Assembly (NCBI GenBank): GCA_963800865.1 | Contig: CAWDCL010000002.1 | Coordinates: forward strand, 372,001 to 436,000 | Direction: 5' to 3' | DNA: 64,000 bases | Origin: JALOKP01 sp963800865 | GTDB lineage: Bacteria; Acidobacteriota; Polarisedimenticolia; J045 | In this document: piece by piece, positions 1 to 8,026 of the stretch | Layout of the letters: each line of letters begins with the position of its first letter | Numbering within the stretch: the first letter of the stretch is position 1 | The notes under the pieces: model-generated | Seen by the model: the letters and a program-made list of their open reading frames with translations, nothing else | What the model was told of the DNA's origin: nothing | Databases searched by the model: none | Program-made: the position numbers and the translations under genes

Positions 1-1332
1 CGCTCGCGCAGCTTCTGGCGCGAGGCGAGCGTGACCATTCCGCTCGAGCGCACGCGGTAGCCCCAGAACTCCGGGTGCCGGGACGGTGTCGAGGCGCACG
101 TCGATCCGGCGCCGCGCCTCGCCATGCGCGGGCGCCTCGAGCGGCAGGCTGAACAGGTAGTAGCAGGACATCGCCGCGATCACGCGGTCGAAAACGACGC
201 CCAGCGAGCCGGCGGCCCGCACCGGCTCGCCGCCGGTTCCCGTGGCCAGGAACTCCATCAGGCGCGAGCCGCCCCCGGGAGCCGTGGGAACGCCCAGGCC
301 GCGGGAGTCGACGGTCCAGATCGAGAACCCACCCGCCGCGGCGCGCTGCGGCTCGAACGCGTAGGTCAGGAAGAGGTCCTCGTGCAGGTCGAACCAGGGG
401 GACGAGAAGAGCACCAGCGCCTTGCGGCCGCGCAGCGACGAGTGCGCCAGCAGGACCGCCTCGATCGCCGCCAGCGACGGTCGCGGATCGATCTCCTGCG
501 ACGCCAGCTCGGTCGTCGGGTTGCGGGCCGACTGGATCTCCGAGCTGCGCAGGCCGAAATCCTCGGGCAGGAGGACCTGGTAGGCGGGCTCCGGCGACGG
601 ATCGGGCGGGCTGTCTCCGCTCGTGAGGTCGTAGACCGAGCGCGGGTCGATCGGCGAATCGGACGATTCCCGCGTCGGCGCCGCGGCGATCCCCTGCAGC
701 GGGGGCCCCGAGCCGATCGCGCCGGACAGCTCGCGCGCAGCGAGCCGGATCGCGTCCGGATCCGACACGAAGTCGGCGGTGATCGGCACGATCCGCCGCG
801 TGTAGGCGAGGACCTTGACCCGCACCGGGCGCGTGGCGGCAATGTCGGCCAGCCGCTCGAGAGCCTGGGTCACGCCGTAACGCATCCGCGAGTCGAGGAA
901 GTTCAGGTCGGCGAAGACGATGATCGTCGGCCGCTCGTCGGCGAGCCGGTCCCGGGGCTCGCCGGCTGCGGCCGTGCCGTCGCTGCAGATCGCGTCGAAC
1001 TCGGTGCGCGCGGCGATCGCGGGAGGAAGCGCGCGGCCGTCGAGGCGGATCAGGAAGTCCTCGCGGGTCAGGCCGGGGACCGACGACCAGGCGTCGCCGC
1101 GCGGGTCGATCACCGAGACGTCGACCTGCACCCGCCGGACCTGCTGCTGCTCGACGAGCGGGGCGGGGAGGGGCGGGAGCGCGGGGGCCTGGGCCTGGGC
1201 CAGGGCGCCGGGGAGGGCCGCGGCGGCTCCGGCAGCGGCTCCTGCGGCCCACGCGGCCGCCCGGGCAAGCCTCCGGAAGCAGCGCCGGAAGCGCCGGAAG
1301 TCGTATGCTAGACTGCCCGATTCGGGGCCCAT
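1..1332 (-). CDS. VWFA-related domain secreted protein (partial, C-terminus beyond the window)
   Basis: The minus strand reads a protein with an Ala-rich hydrophobic N-terminal segment ending near ALAQAQA (probable signal peptide), then VQVDVSVIDPRG and LTREDFLIRLDG. This pairing is the hallmark of the VWFA-related domain family common in Acidobacteriota. The von Willebrand A core follows (PTIIVFADLN, then KALVLFSSPWFDLHED). The role of the family is unknown; proteins are exported and probably bind ligands. The only in-frame start is the ATG at 1332, inside the opposite-strand tRNA, so the true start is uncertain. Near position 75 the frame must shift by one base to continue as HPEFWGYRVRSSG, which looks like a sequencing indel. 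The 3' end lies outside the window. Confidence 0.75.
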   Translation of the reverse strand, partial: MGPESGSLAYDFRRFRRCFRRLARAAAWAAGAAAGAAAALPGALAQAQAPALPPLPAPLVEQQQVRRVQVDVSVIDPRGDAWSSVPGLTREDFLIRLDGRALPPAIAARTEFDAICSDGTAAAGEPRDRLADERPTIIVFADLNFLDSRMRYGVTQALERLADIAATRPVRVKVLAYTRRIVPITADFVSDPDAIRLAARELSGAIGSGPPLQGIAAAPTRESSDSPIDPRSVYDLTSGDSPPDPSPEPAYQVLLPEDFGLRSSEIQSARNPTTELASQEIDPRPSLAAIEAVLLAHSSLRGRKALVLFSSPWFDLHEDLFLTYAFEPQRAAAGGFSIWTVDSRGLGVPTAPGGGSRLMEFLATGTGGEPVRAAGSLGVVFDRVIAAMSCYYLFSLPLEAPAHGEARRRIDVRLDTVPAPGVLGLPRALERNGHARLAPEAARA

Positions 1333-1398
1333 AGCTCAGGTGGTTAGAGCGGCTGACTCATAATCAGCTGGTCCCAGGTTCGAGCCCTGGTGGGCCCA
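1325..1398 (+). tRNA. tRNA with CAU anticodon (Met or lysidine-modified Ile2)
   Basis: A 74-base cloverleaf: the acceptor stem GGGCCCA pairs with TGGGCCC, the discriminator is A, and the 3' CCA is not encoded. The D arm is AGCTCAGGTGGTTAGAGC. The anticodon stem CTGAC/ATCAG (with its UG-rich extension) holds the loop with CAT, and the T arm contains GGTTCGAGCC. The first acceptor pair is G-C, without the 1-72 mismatch of an initiator tRNA, so this is either elongator tRNA-Met or the AUA-reading tRNA-Ile whose C34 becomes lysidine. A TATGCT hexamer at 1304-1309 could be its -10 box. Confidence 0.95.
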
Positions 1399-1467
1399 CT
1401 GGACGGGAGCCGCCGGGGCCGGACCGCCGGACCGGAGCCCTCGGCTACGCCGAAGCGGAGGAGAGCC

Positions 1468-2271
1468 TTGAGCGAGCACATCCGCCGACTCGTGCAGTTG
1501 CAGGAGATCGCCTTCGAAATCAAGGAGATCCGCGACCTGGGCGCCCGGACCCCCGAGCGCCTGGCCGCGCTGGACGACGCCTTCCGGCAGAAGGTCGAGG
1601 AGATCGGGGCAGCCCGCCTGACTCACGAAGCCCTCGTCGCCGAGCGGCTGCGGCTGGGCCGGCAGCGCGAGGAAACGCAGCAGCGGCAGCTGCAGGCGCA
1701 GCAGAAATTGATGCAGGTCAGCAACACCCGCGAGTATAGCGCCGCCCTCAACGAGATCGACTCCAACAAGGCCGCGCTGGCCGCGATCGAGGACAAGCTG
1801 GCCGAGATCGAGCTGCAGCTCGAGGAGCTGAGCGGGCCGGCGGCCGAGGCCGACGAGCGGATCGCCGCGGCGCAGGCCGAACACGACGCGGAGAAGGCGC
1901 GGATGGAGGAATCGTCCGCACGCTCCGGTGTCCGGCTGGCGGAACTGGAGTCGCGGCGCGAAGAGCTCAAGGTCGGGATCCCGCGCGATTTCGTGGCCCG
2001 TTTCGACACGATCTTCAACGCCCGCGGCGGCGTCGCCGTGGCGCGAATCGTCGCCAACGCGTGCAGCGCCTGCCACGTCCGGCTGCGGCCGCAGATCATC
2101 AACCTGGTGAAGCGCGGCGAGGACCTGTCGTACTGCGAGAGCTGCCGGCGGATCCTCTATTTCGCCGAGACCGAGGGCGAGACCGGCCACCCCGCGGCGC
2201 CGGAGCCGGGCGCGCCGTCCGACGCGGCCGGCAAGCAGCCGGGCCAGGGGCTGACGCCGGCCGGCGCCTAG
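1468..2271 (+). CDS. Coiled-coil protein with C-terminal C4 zinc ribbon (DUF164 type)
   Basis: A 267-residue cytoplasmic protein. Residues 1-190 are a long heptad-rich coiled coil (many Glu, Arg, Gln and Leu). The C-terminus has a four-cysteine zinc ribbon, CSACH at C199/C202 and YCESC at C223/C226, which defines the C4-type zinc-ribbon family thought to bind nucleic acid or act near the ribosome. The start is TTG at 1468, with an AGGAG-type site just upstream at 1458-1463. A GTG further upstream would begin inside the tRNA. In many bacteria this gene adjoins a Nif3-like gene and an RNase H gene; here the RNase HI-like gene follows after 13 bases, while the Nif3-like gene is at 23.1 kb. Confidence 0.85.
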   Translation: MSEHIRRLVQLQEIAFEIKEIRDLGARTPERLAALDDAFRQKVEEIGAARLTHEALVAERLRLGRQREETQQRQLQAQQKLMQVSNTREYSAALNEIDSNKAALAAIEDKLAEIELQLEELSGPAAEADERIAAAQAEHDAEKARMEESSARSGVRLAELESRREELKVGIPRDFVARFDTIFNARGGVAVARIVANACSACHVRLRPQIINLVKRGEDLSYCESCRRILYFAETEGETGHPAAPEPGAPSDAAGKQPGQGLTPAGA

Positions 2272-2284
2272 GCCGGGCCCGGGA

Positions 2285-2710
2285 ATGCGCCTGCTCGCCT
2301 GGGTCGACGGGGGGGCCCGCGGGAACCCCGGGCCGGCCGGGTGGGGGCTCTTCCTCAAGGACGCCGACGGACAGCCGTTGCTGCGTGCCTGGGGCTATCT
2401 CGGCGACACCACCAACAACGTGGCGGAATACCGCGGGTTGATCGCGGCCCTCGAAGAGGCGCTGTCGCGCGGCGCGACCGAGCTGGAAGTGCGCACCGAC
2501 AGCGAGCTGATCCAGCGCCAGGTCACCGGCGTCTACCGGGTGCGCCAGCCGCACCTGGTGCCGCTGGCCACGACGGTGCGCGAGCTGGCGGCACGGCTGG
2601 GCGGTTTCCGGATCCTGCACGTCCGGCGCGAGCAGAACCGCGACGCCGACGCGCTGGCCAACCGCGCGATGGACGAACGGAGGTCCGGGCGCGAGGAGGG
2701 AGCGGCGTGA
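2285..2710 (+). CDS. Ribonuclease HI family protein
   Basis: A 141-residue single-domain RNase HI fold, the length of the compact bacterial/archaeal type. The acidic catalytic set is visible: D8 in WVDGGARGNPGPAG, E48 in NNVAEYRGL, D72 in VRTDSEL, and D122 in the NRDADALANRA C-terminal motif. It should cleave the RNA strand of RNA-DNA hybrids, removing R-loops or primers. There is no N-terminal hybrid-binding domain. The gene overlaps the start of the next gene by four bases (GTGA), so it is translationally coupled to the YggS homologue, with the zinc-ribbon gene as first member of the run. Confidence 0.88.
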   Translation: MRLLAWVDGGARGNPGPAGWGLFLKDADGQPLLRAWGYLGDTTNNVAEYRGLIAALEEALSRGATELEVRTDSELIQRQVTGVYRVRQPHLVPLATTVRELAARLGGFRILHVRREQNRDADALANRAMDERRSGREEGAA

Positions 2711-3429
2711 ACGGAGTGCTGCCGCCCGACGCCGCGCTCGGCGCGCGCGTCGCCGCCAACCTGGCGGACGTGGTGCGCCGGATCGCCGCCGCCTGCGAGC
2801 GCGCCGGGCGCGACCCGGCGGCGGTGACGCTGGTCGGGGTGACGAAGACCGTACCGGTCCCCGCGATCCGCGCCGCGCTCGACGCCGGGCTCGCCGTGCT
2901 GGGCGAGAACCGCGTGCAGGAGGCGCTCCCGAAGCTGGCCGCGCTGCCGGACGCGCGCTGGCACTTCATCGGGGAGCTGCAGCGCAACAAGGCGCGCCGG
3001 GTGGCCGAGCAGTTCGAGCTGATCCACTCGGTCGATTCGCTCCGGCTCGGCGAGACGCTGGCGCGGATCGGCGAGGAGCTGGGGCGCCCGGTGCAGGCGC
3101 TGGTCGAGATCAACGTCGGCGGCGAGGCGACGAAGGCCGGGATCGAGCCGGAGGAGCTGGAGCCGCTGCTCCGCGGGCTCGCCGGCAGGCCGGGCCTGGC
3201 GATCCGCGGCCTGATGGCGGTCCCGCCGCCGCTCGACGATCCGGAAGAGGCGCGGCCGTTCTTCCGCCGGCTGGCAGCGCTCGCTCGCGCCGCCGCAGCG
3301 CTCGGTTTGCCGGGCATCGCGATGGACGAGCTGTCGATGGGCATGACGCACGACTTCGAGGTCGCGATCGAAGAGGGCGCGACCTTCGTGCGCGTCGGGA
3401 CCGGGATCTTCGGGGTGCGGGGGCAGTAG
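2707..3429 (+). CDS. PLP homeostasis protein of the YggS/PROSC family
   Basis: A 240-residue alanine-racemase-like TIM-barrel protein. K47 in GVTKTVP is the expected PLP Schiff-base lysine. Other family signatures are LGENRVQEALPKL, WHFIGELQRNKAR, IHSVDS, LVEINVGGEATKAG, GLMAVPP and the phosphate-binding end DELSMGMTHDFEVAIEEGAT followed by RVGTGIFG. It binds PLP without known catalytic activity and buffers the free cofactor. The start is GTG at 2707, which overlaps the preceding stop. It faces the small membrane-protein gene at 3470, with 40 bases between the two 3' ends. Confidence 0.93.
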   Translation: MNGVLPPDAALGARVAANLADVVRRIAAACERAGRDPAAVTLVGVTKTVPVPAIRAALDAGLAVLGENRVQEALPKLAALPDARWHFIGELQRNKARRVAEQFELIHSVDSLRLGETLARIGEELGRPVQALVEINVGGEATKAGIEPEELEPLLRGLAGRPGLAIRGLMAVPPPLDDPEEARPFFRRLAALARAAAALGLPGIAMDELSMGMTHDFEVAIEEGATFVRVGTGIFGVRGQ

Positions 3430-3469
3430 ACGCGGCGACCGAAGGCCGTGGCCTCTGGAGCCCCTTCCG

Positions 3470-3715
3470 CTACTTGAAGAGGCCGACCATCTTCAGCAGC
3501 GCGATCAGCAGCGACGCGCCCACGACCGCCATCACCCACGACAGGATCGGTCCGTAGCCCATGCCGAGCTTGCCCGCGATCCAGCCACCGATGCCGGCCC
3601 CGATGACCCCCACGATGACGTTCGCGATGAGGCCCATCTGAGCGTTCGTCTTCATCACCATGCTGGCGAGCCAGCCGATCACGCCGCCGACGATCAACTG
3701 CAGGATCAGGTTCAT
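3470..3715 (-). CDS. GlsB/YeaQ/YmgE family small membrane protein
   Basis: An 81-residue hydrophobic protein with three predicted membrane helices (about residues 3-20, 28-48 and 57-77) and glycine-rich helix faces: GGVIGWLASMVM, IVGVIGAGIGGWIAG. This is the transglycosylase-associated protein family of stress-responsive inner-membrane proteins whose biochemical role is not established. AGGAG lies just upstream of the ATG. It stands alone, convergent with the YggS-type gene. Confidence 0.88.
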   Translation of the reverse strand: MNLILQLIVGGVIGWLASMVMKTNAQMGLIANVIVGVIGAGIGGWIAGKLGMGYGPILSWVMAVVGASLLIALLKMVGLFK

Positions 3716-3955
3716 CGTGCACTCCTTTCAGGGGGCTCCCGCGCCGTTCCATGGCGCGCGCGGTGACCTCCCCATGCTAACCGAGAACCCTTGCCCCGCC
3801 GGGCCGAGGCAGGGCCTCCGGCTCTCCCGCTCCTCGATTCTCCGGCCGGGATCGCGATGTGACGAACCTGTCCGCCCGCGCCCCTCCCCCCGGTGCGCCG
3901 GGGCGGGTTTCGCGGCCGGCACGGCGGGCCAGCCACCCCGCCGCCGGTTCCGTTC

Positions 3956-3983
3956 TTGACAGGGGCCGGAAAACCCGTATCTC
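3956..3983 (+). promoter_or_regulatory. Candidate sigma70-type promoter upstream of the FAAL-ACP-reductase gene
   Basis: A perfect TTGACA at 3956-3961 is followed after 16 bases by the weak -10 hexamer TATCTC at 3978-3983. It sits in the 3716-4133 interval, where I see no gene. The predicted transcript would have a leader of about 145 bases before the ATG at 4134. The -35 is strong and the -10 poor, so this is a candidate only. The rest of that interval is GC-rich non-coding sequence with no clear hairpin. Confidence 0.4.
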
Positions 3984-4133
3984 CTTACCCAGCTTCAGGC
4001 TGCTTCCAGTGGGATCTTCATGCCGGGCGGCGGACGGGGACGCACAGGGCGTCCGCGTCGCCGCGCTCGGCCCGTGGACGGAGACCGCGAAAGCGGTGTT
4101 CCCGGCCTCTCGTCCGGAGGGAACGCTCCGCCG

Positions 4134-7100
4134 ATGAACTCGATCGTCGAATACCTCGATCACTGGGCCGCCGTCCAGCCGGACAAGTGCCTCTACAGCT
4201 ACCTCGAAGTCGACGGCACCGAGCGCGAGGCCTACACCTACCAGGCGTTCAGCGAGCGCACGCGCCACCTTGCCGAGTTCATCTCCCAGCTCAAGGGGCT
4301 CAAGCACGGCGATCGAGCGCTCCTCGTCTTCCCGCCCGGGCTCGAGGTCATCGTCGCGTTCCTGGCCTGCGCCCGCGCCGGGGTCATCCCCGTCCCCGTC
4401 TACCCGCCGACGCCGATGAACTTCGAGAGCGGCCTCGCCAAGCTGACCTTCGTCGCGAAGGACTGCGGGGCGAAGATCGCGCTGACGACGCGCGGCTTCT
4501 ACAGCTCCTACCGGTTGCTGCTCGCCAAGCGGAAGATCTCATCGCTCTGGCTGAGCGGTCCGGAGTTGCCGAACCTCGAGTGGGTCACGACCGATGACGT
4601 GCGCGGCCAGGCGGCAGCGGACTTCCGGAACCGCGTCCACGAAACGCTCTTCCTCCAGTACACCTCGGGCTCGACGAGCGACCCCAAGGGGGTCATCGTC
4701 TCCCAGCGCAACGTCGTCCAGAACGCGCACGCCACGCTGACCCACGTCCCGATCTGCGTCTCGTGGCTGCCGCAGTACCACGACATGGGTCTGATCGGGT
4801 ACTACCTGTTCCCGCTGATCGAAGGCGGCACGGTGTACGGCTTCTCGCCGCTCAACTTCCTGAAGCGGCCGGCTCTCTGGCTGCAGACGATCAGCCGCGT
4901 CAAGAGTACGATCACCTCGTCGCCCAATTTCGGCTTCGACTACTGCCTGCGCGAGGACAAGCTGCCCACCGAGGAGCTGGCCGGGATCGACCTGTCCTCG
5001 CTGCAGTTCCTGATGAACGCCGCCGAGCCGGTGCGGGCCGAGACCTTCTCGCACTTCTACGAGCGGTTCGAGCCGTACGGCCTCTCGCGCGACGCTCACG
5101 TCGTCGCCTACGGACTGGCGGAGTACACGCTCTGCGTCTCCAACTGGGGCCGCCAGATCGTGACGGTCAACAAGCAGCTGATCCAGCAGCGGACGCTGCA
5201 CATCGAGAACTACCAGCCGCTGAACAACAACCAGGTCCGGCTGGTGAGCTGCGGCAAGCCGCTGAAGGGCGTGCAGGCGCGGATCGTCGAGCCCGAAACC
5301 TGCGTCGCACTGGGCGAGCGGGCGATCGGAGAGATCTGGCTGGCCGGAGACAGCCGCTGCCAGGGTTACTGGAACCGGCCGGAGCTGAGCCGGGAAGTCT
5401 TCCAGGGCCGGATCGCGAACGAGCCGGCCGACGCGCCGCCGTACCTGCGCACCGGCGACCTGGGCTTCCTCTACGAGGGCGAGATCTTCGTCTGCGGCCG
5501 CAGCAAGGACCTGATCATCATCCGCGGCGTCAACTACTACCCGCAGGACATCGAGGCGATCGTCGAGGGCGCTTCGCCGCGGATCCGCAAGGGCGGCGCC
5601 GTCGCGTTCGCGGTGGACATCGGCGGCGAGGCGCTGGTCGTGCTGGCCGAGGTGCGCAAGGCGGGCGATCTCCCGGACGCCGCCGAGATCGCCAAGGCGA
5701 TCCGCACCCAGTACTACATCGAGCCGCACACGATCGCCTTCGTCCCGCACGGCAGCATCGCGAAGACGACCTCGGGCAAGATCGCCCGGGCGCTGACACG
5801 CCAGCGCTGGCAGGACGGCGAGCTGGAGGTGATCGCGACCTACGTCAGCACCCGCGACCACGAGCCGCCCGGTGAGCTGAACGGGCTGCGCGAGCGGTTC
5901 CAGTACATCGTCACGCTCTACAATCTGACCGGCCACGAGGAGTACACCTTCGCCGAGATCGGCATCGACTCGCTGACGCTGGTCCGCCTGCTCGAGGACA
6001 TCAAGGTCCTGCTGGAGGAGCACGACGCGGGCTCGCTGGTCAAGGACGTCGACGTGCGCCTGCTGCAGCGGCTGACGGTCGCCGAGTTCTTCTCGCTGCT
6101 CGACCAGTTCGAGCACTCGTCGAACGAGCCGATCATGGCGTTGCGCTACGTCCTGCGGCGGATCCAGGAGGAGCACGAGGGGTACGAGCGCGAGTGCATG
6201 CGGTCGGACGCCGAGTTCTCCGTCTCCGGATTCGATGCAAGCCGTGCCGAGCAGCAGCCCGTCACCAACGTGTTGCTGACCGGGGCCACGGGCTTCTTCG
6301 GCCCGTTCCTCCTGAACAGCCTGCTCCGCAAGACGCCGTTCAACTTCTACACCCTGACGCGGGCGACCGACCCCGTGCACGGCCTCGACCGGATCAAGTC
6401 CGCGCTCCGGCGCTCCCGGCTGCTGACGCCGGAACTGGAGGACGCGCTCGAGCGGCGCGTCCACGTCGTGTGCGGCAACCTGACCCGGCACAACCTGGGC
6501 CTCTCCTCGGAGCAGTGGAAGAACCTCAGCCAGAAGGTCCAGGCGATCTGCCACAACGGCGCGCTGGTCAACTACGTCCTCAACTACGACGCGCTCCGGC
6601 CGGCGAACGTCGACGGAACGCGGGAGATCCTGCGCTTCGCCTTCACGGGCGCGCCGAAGCAGTTCCACATGATCTCGAGCACGTTCATCTACGGGTGGAC
6701 GGTCAAGGCGATGCTGTTCGAGAAGGACAACAACCCGGAGATGGCCAACCTCGACTTCGGCTACGCGCAGAGCAAGTGGGTCGCGGAACAGCTCGTTCTC
6801 GCGGCGCAGAAGAGCGGGCTCGACGCGCGGATCTACCGCCCGTCGCTGATTTCGGCGTCGACGAACGGCGTCGGCAGCAAGGACGACATCGCCGTGCGGC
6901 TCCTGGCCTTCATGATCCGCCACGGCATCGGCGTGACCGCCCGGAACCAGATCAGCTTCCTGCCGGCCGACCTCGTCGCGGACAACATTGCGTCGATCTT
7001 CAAGGAGCCGGAGGTCCCGTCCCGGACCCTGCACTTCACGGTCGACGACTACTACAACATGGCCGACGTGACCCAGGTGATCAGCAAGAAGTACGGCTAC

Positions 7101-7406
7101 CACTTCACGTATTTCGACATCCCGGGGTTCATGAAGCAGATGAACCAGCGCTGCACGCAGGACGACCTGCTGTACCCGCTGACGGACTTCTTCATCCGCT
7201 CCCAGGACAAGCTCGCGGCGATGCAGCACAAGCGCTACAACAACGACATGTACCGCGTGGCCAGGGCGCAGTCCGGCGGACGTCCTGATCCGTCGCTCGA
7301 GGACACCGTCACCTACATCGTCGACTACATGCTGCGCGAAGGGATCATCGAGCCGCTGGGTGGAAAGCCCGCGCGGGCCGGCGGGGCGTCGTCCCGTCCG
7401 GCATAG
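4134..7406 (+). CDS. Fatty acyl-AMP ligase - acyl carrier protein - thioester reductase fusion
   Basis: A 1090-residue three-domain enzyme. Residues 1-580 form an adenylation domain of the fatty acyl-AMP ligase type: YTSGSTSDPKGV near residue 176, WLPQYHDMGLIG, RTGDLGF and IIRGVNYYPQDIEAIV. Residues about 590-680 are an acyl carrier domain with the phosphopantetheine serine in EIGIDSLTL (about S613). From about 710 comes a Rossmann thioester reductase: LLTGATGFFGP, then a YxxxK pair in FGYAQSKW near 876. Inferred role: activate a fatty acid, load it on the built-in carrier and release it by NAD(P)H reduction as aldehyde or alcohol. An in-frame ATG at 4020 would add 38 low-quality residues; MNSIVEYLDHWA matches the usual family start. 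The gene appears to stand alone and needs a phosphopantetheinyl transferase from elsewhere. Confidence 0.88.
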   Translation: MNSIVEYLDHWAAVQPDKCLYSYLEVDGTEREAYTYQAFSERTRHLAEFISQLKGLKHGDRALLVFPPGLEVIVAFLACARAGVIPVPVYPPTPMNFESGLAKLTFVAKDCGAKIALTTRGFYSSYRLLLAKRKISSLWLSGPELPNLEWVTTDDVRGQAAADFRNRVHETLFLQYTSGSTSDPKGVIVSQRNVVQNAHATLTHVPICVSWLPQYHDMGLIGYYLFPLIEGGTVYGFSPLNFLKRPALWLQTISRVKSTITSSPNFGFDYCLREDKLPTEELAGIDLSSLQFLMNAAEPVRAETFSHFYERFEPYGLSRDAHVVAYGLAEYTLCVSNWGRQIVTVNKQLIQQRTLHIENYQPLNNNQVRLVSCGKPLKGVQARIVEPETCVALGERAIGEIWLAGDSRCQGYWNRPELSREVFQGRIANEPADAPPYLRTGDLGFLYEGEIFVCGRSKDLIIIRGVNYYPQDIEAIVEGASPRIRKGGAVAFAVDIGGEALVVLAEVRKAGDLPDAAEIAKAIRTQYYIEPHTIAFVPHGSIAKTTSGKIARALTRQRWQDGELEVIATYVSTRDHEPPGELNGLRERFQYIVTLYNLTGHEEYTFAEIGIDSLTLVRLLEDIKVLLEEHDAGSLVKDVDVRLLQRLTVAEFFSLLDQFEHSSNEPIMALRYVLRRIQEEHEGYERECMRSDAEFSVSGFDASRAEQQPVTNVLLTGATGFFGPFLLNSLLRKTPFNFYTLTRATDPVHGLDRIKSALRRSRLLTPELEDALERRVHVVCGNLTRHNLGLSSEQWKNLSQKVQAICHNGALVNYVLNYDALRPANVDGTREILRFAFTGAPKQFHMISSTFIYGWTVKAMLFEKDNNPEMANLDFGYAQSKWVAEQLVLAAQKSGLDARIYRPSLISASTNGVGSKDDIAVRLLAFMIRHGIGVTARNQISFLPADLVADNIASIFKEPEVPSRTLHFTVDDYYNMADVTQVISKKYGYHFTYFDIPGFMKQMNQRCTQDDLLYPLTDFFIRSQDKLAAMQHKRYNNDMYRVARAQSGGRPDPSLEDTVTYIVDYMLREGIIEPLGGKPARAGGASSRPA

Positions 7407-7513
7407 CGCCGCTCCGGGTCGCCGTCCGACACCCGGTTGCCGTCCCGGTCCGGGTTTGCGTATCGTGGGGGGGCCCGAAACGCCGCTTCCCGGCCGGTTC
7501 CCGGAGCCCCTGC

Positions 7514-8026
7514 ATGCCGCTCACCCCGCTCGACATCGAGTCCCGCCGCTTCAAGCGCGAGTTCGCCGGCTACAGCAAGAACGAGGTCAGCACCTTCCTG
7601 CGCTCCGCCGCCGACGCCCTGTCGCAGGCGACGCTGGAGCGCGAGGAACTCGGCCGGATGCTGCAGGCGGCCCGCGGCGAGGTGGACGATTACCGCCACC
7701 GCGAGCGGATCCTGATCGATGCGCTGGCGGCGTCGGAGAAGATCGGCGAGGACCGGCGCGCGGCGGCGCAGCAGGAGGCGGAGCGGATCGTCGGCGAGGC
7801 GCGCTTCCAGGCCGAGCAGCTGCTGGCGCGCACGCGCGAGGAGATCACGCGCCTGCAGCAGCACATCATCCGGATCAAGACCGAGCGCGAGATGTTCGAG
7901 AGCCGGCTCTCGGCGCTGATCGACGAGCACCGCCGGCTGTTCGACATCCGCCGCCAGGAAGCGGTCGTGACCGACCGGCTCCGCGCGGGCCGCACGAGCC
8001 TGCCCCCCACGACCGAGCATGAGTGA
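7514..8026 (+). CDS. DivIVA-domain coiled-coil protein
   Basis: A 170-residue protein that begins with the DivIVA N-terminal membrane-binding motif: LTPLDIESRRFKREFAGY, followed by SKNEVSTFL. The rest (about 30-150) is an unbroken, charged coiled coil. Family members sit at negatively curved membrane and recruit division or polar-growth proteins, though short versions are often uncharacterised. The stop overlaps the hutI start by eight bases, an odd partner that suggests co-transcription rather than shared function. Confidence 0.82.
   Translation: MPLTPLDIESRRFKREFAGYSKNEVSTFLRSAADALSQATLEREELGRMLQAARGEVDDYRHRERILIDALAASEKIGEDRRAAAQQEAERIVGEARFQAEQLLARTREEITRLQQHIIRIKTEREMFESRLSALIDEHRRLFDIRRQEAVVTDRLRAGRTSLPPTTEHE

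Noticed and set aside
124..1311. A long plus-strand frame across the left edge
   Set aside because: It is Arg/Gly-rich and lies opposite the clear VWFA-related protein on the minus strand; its codon use is that of a GC-rich shadow frame.
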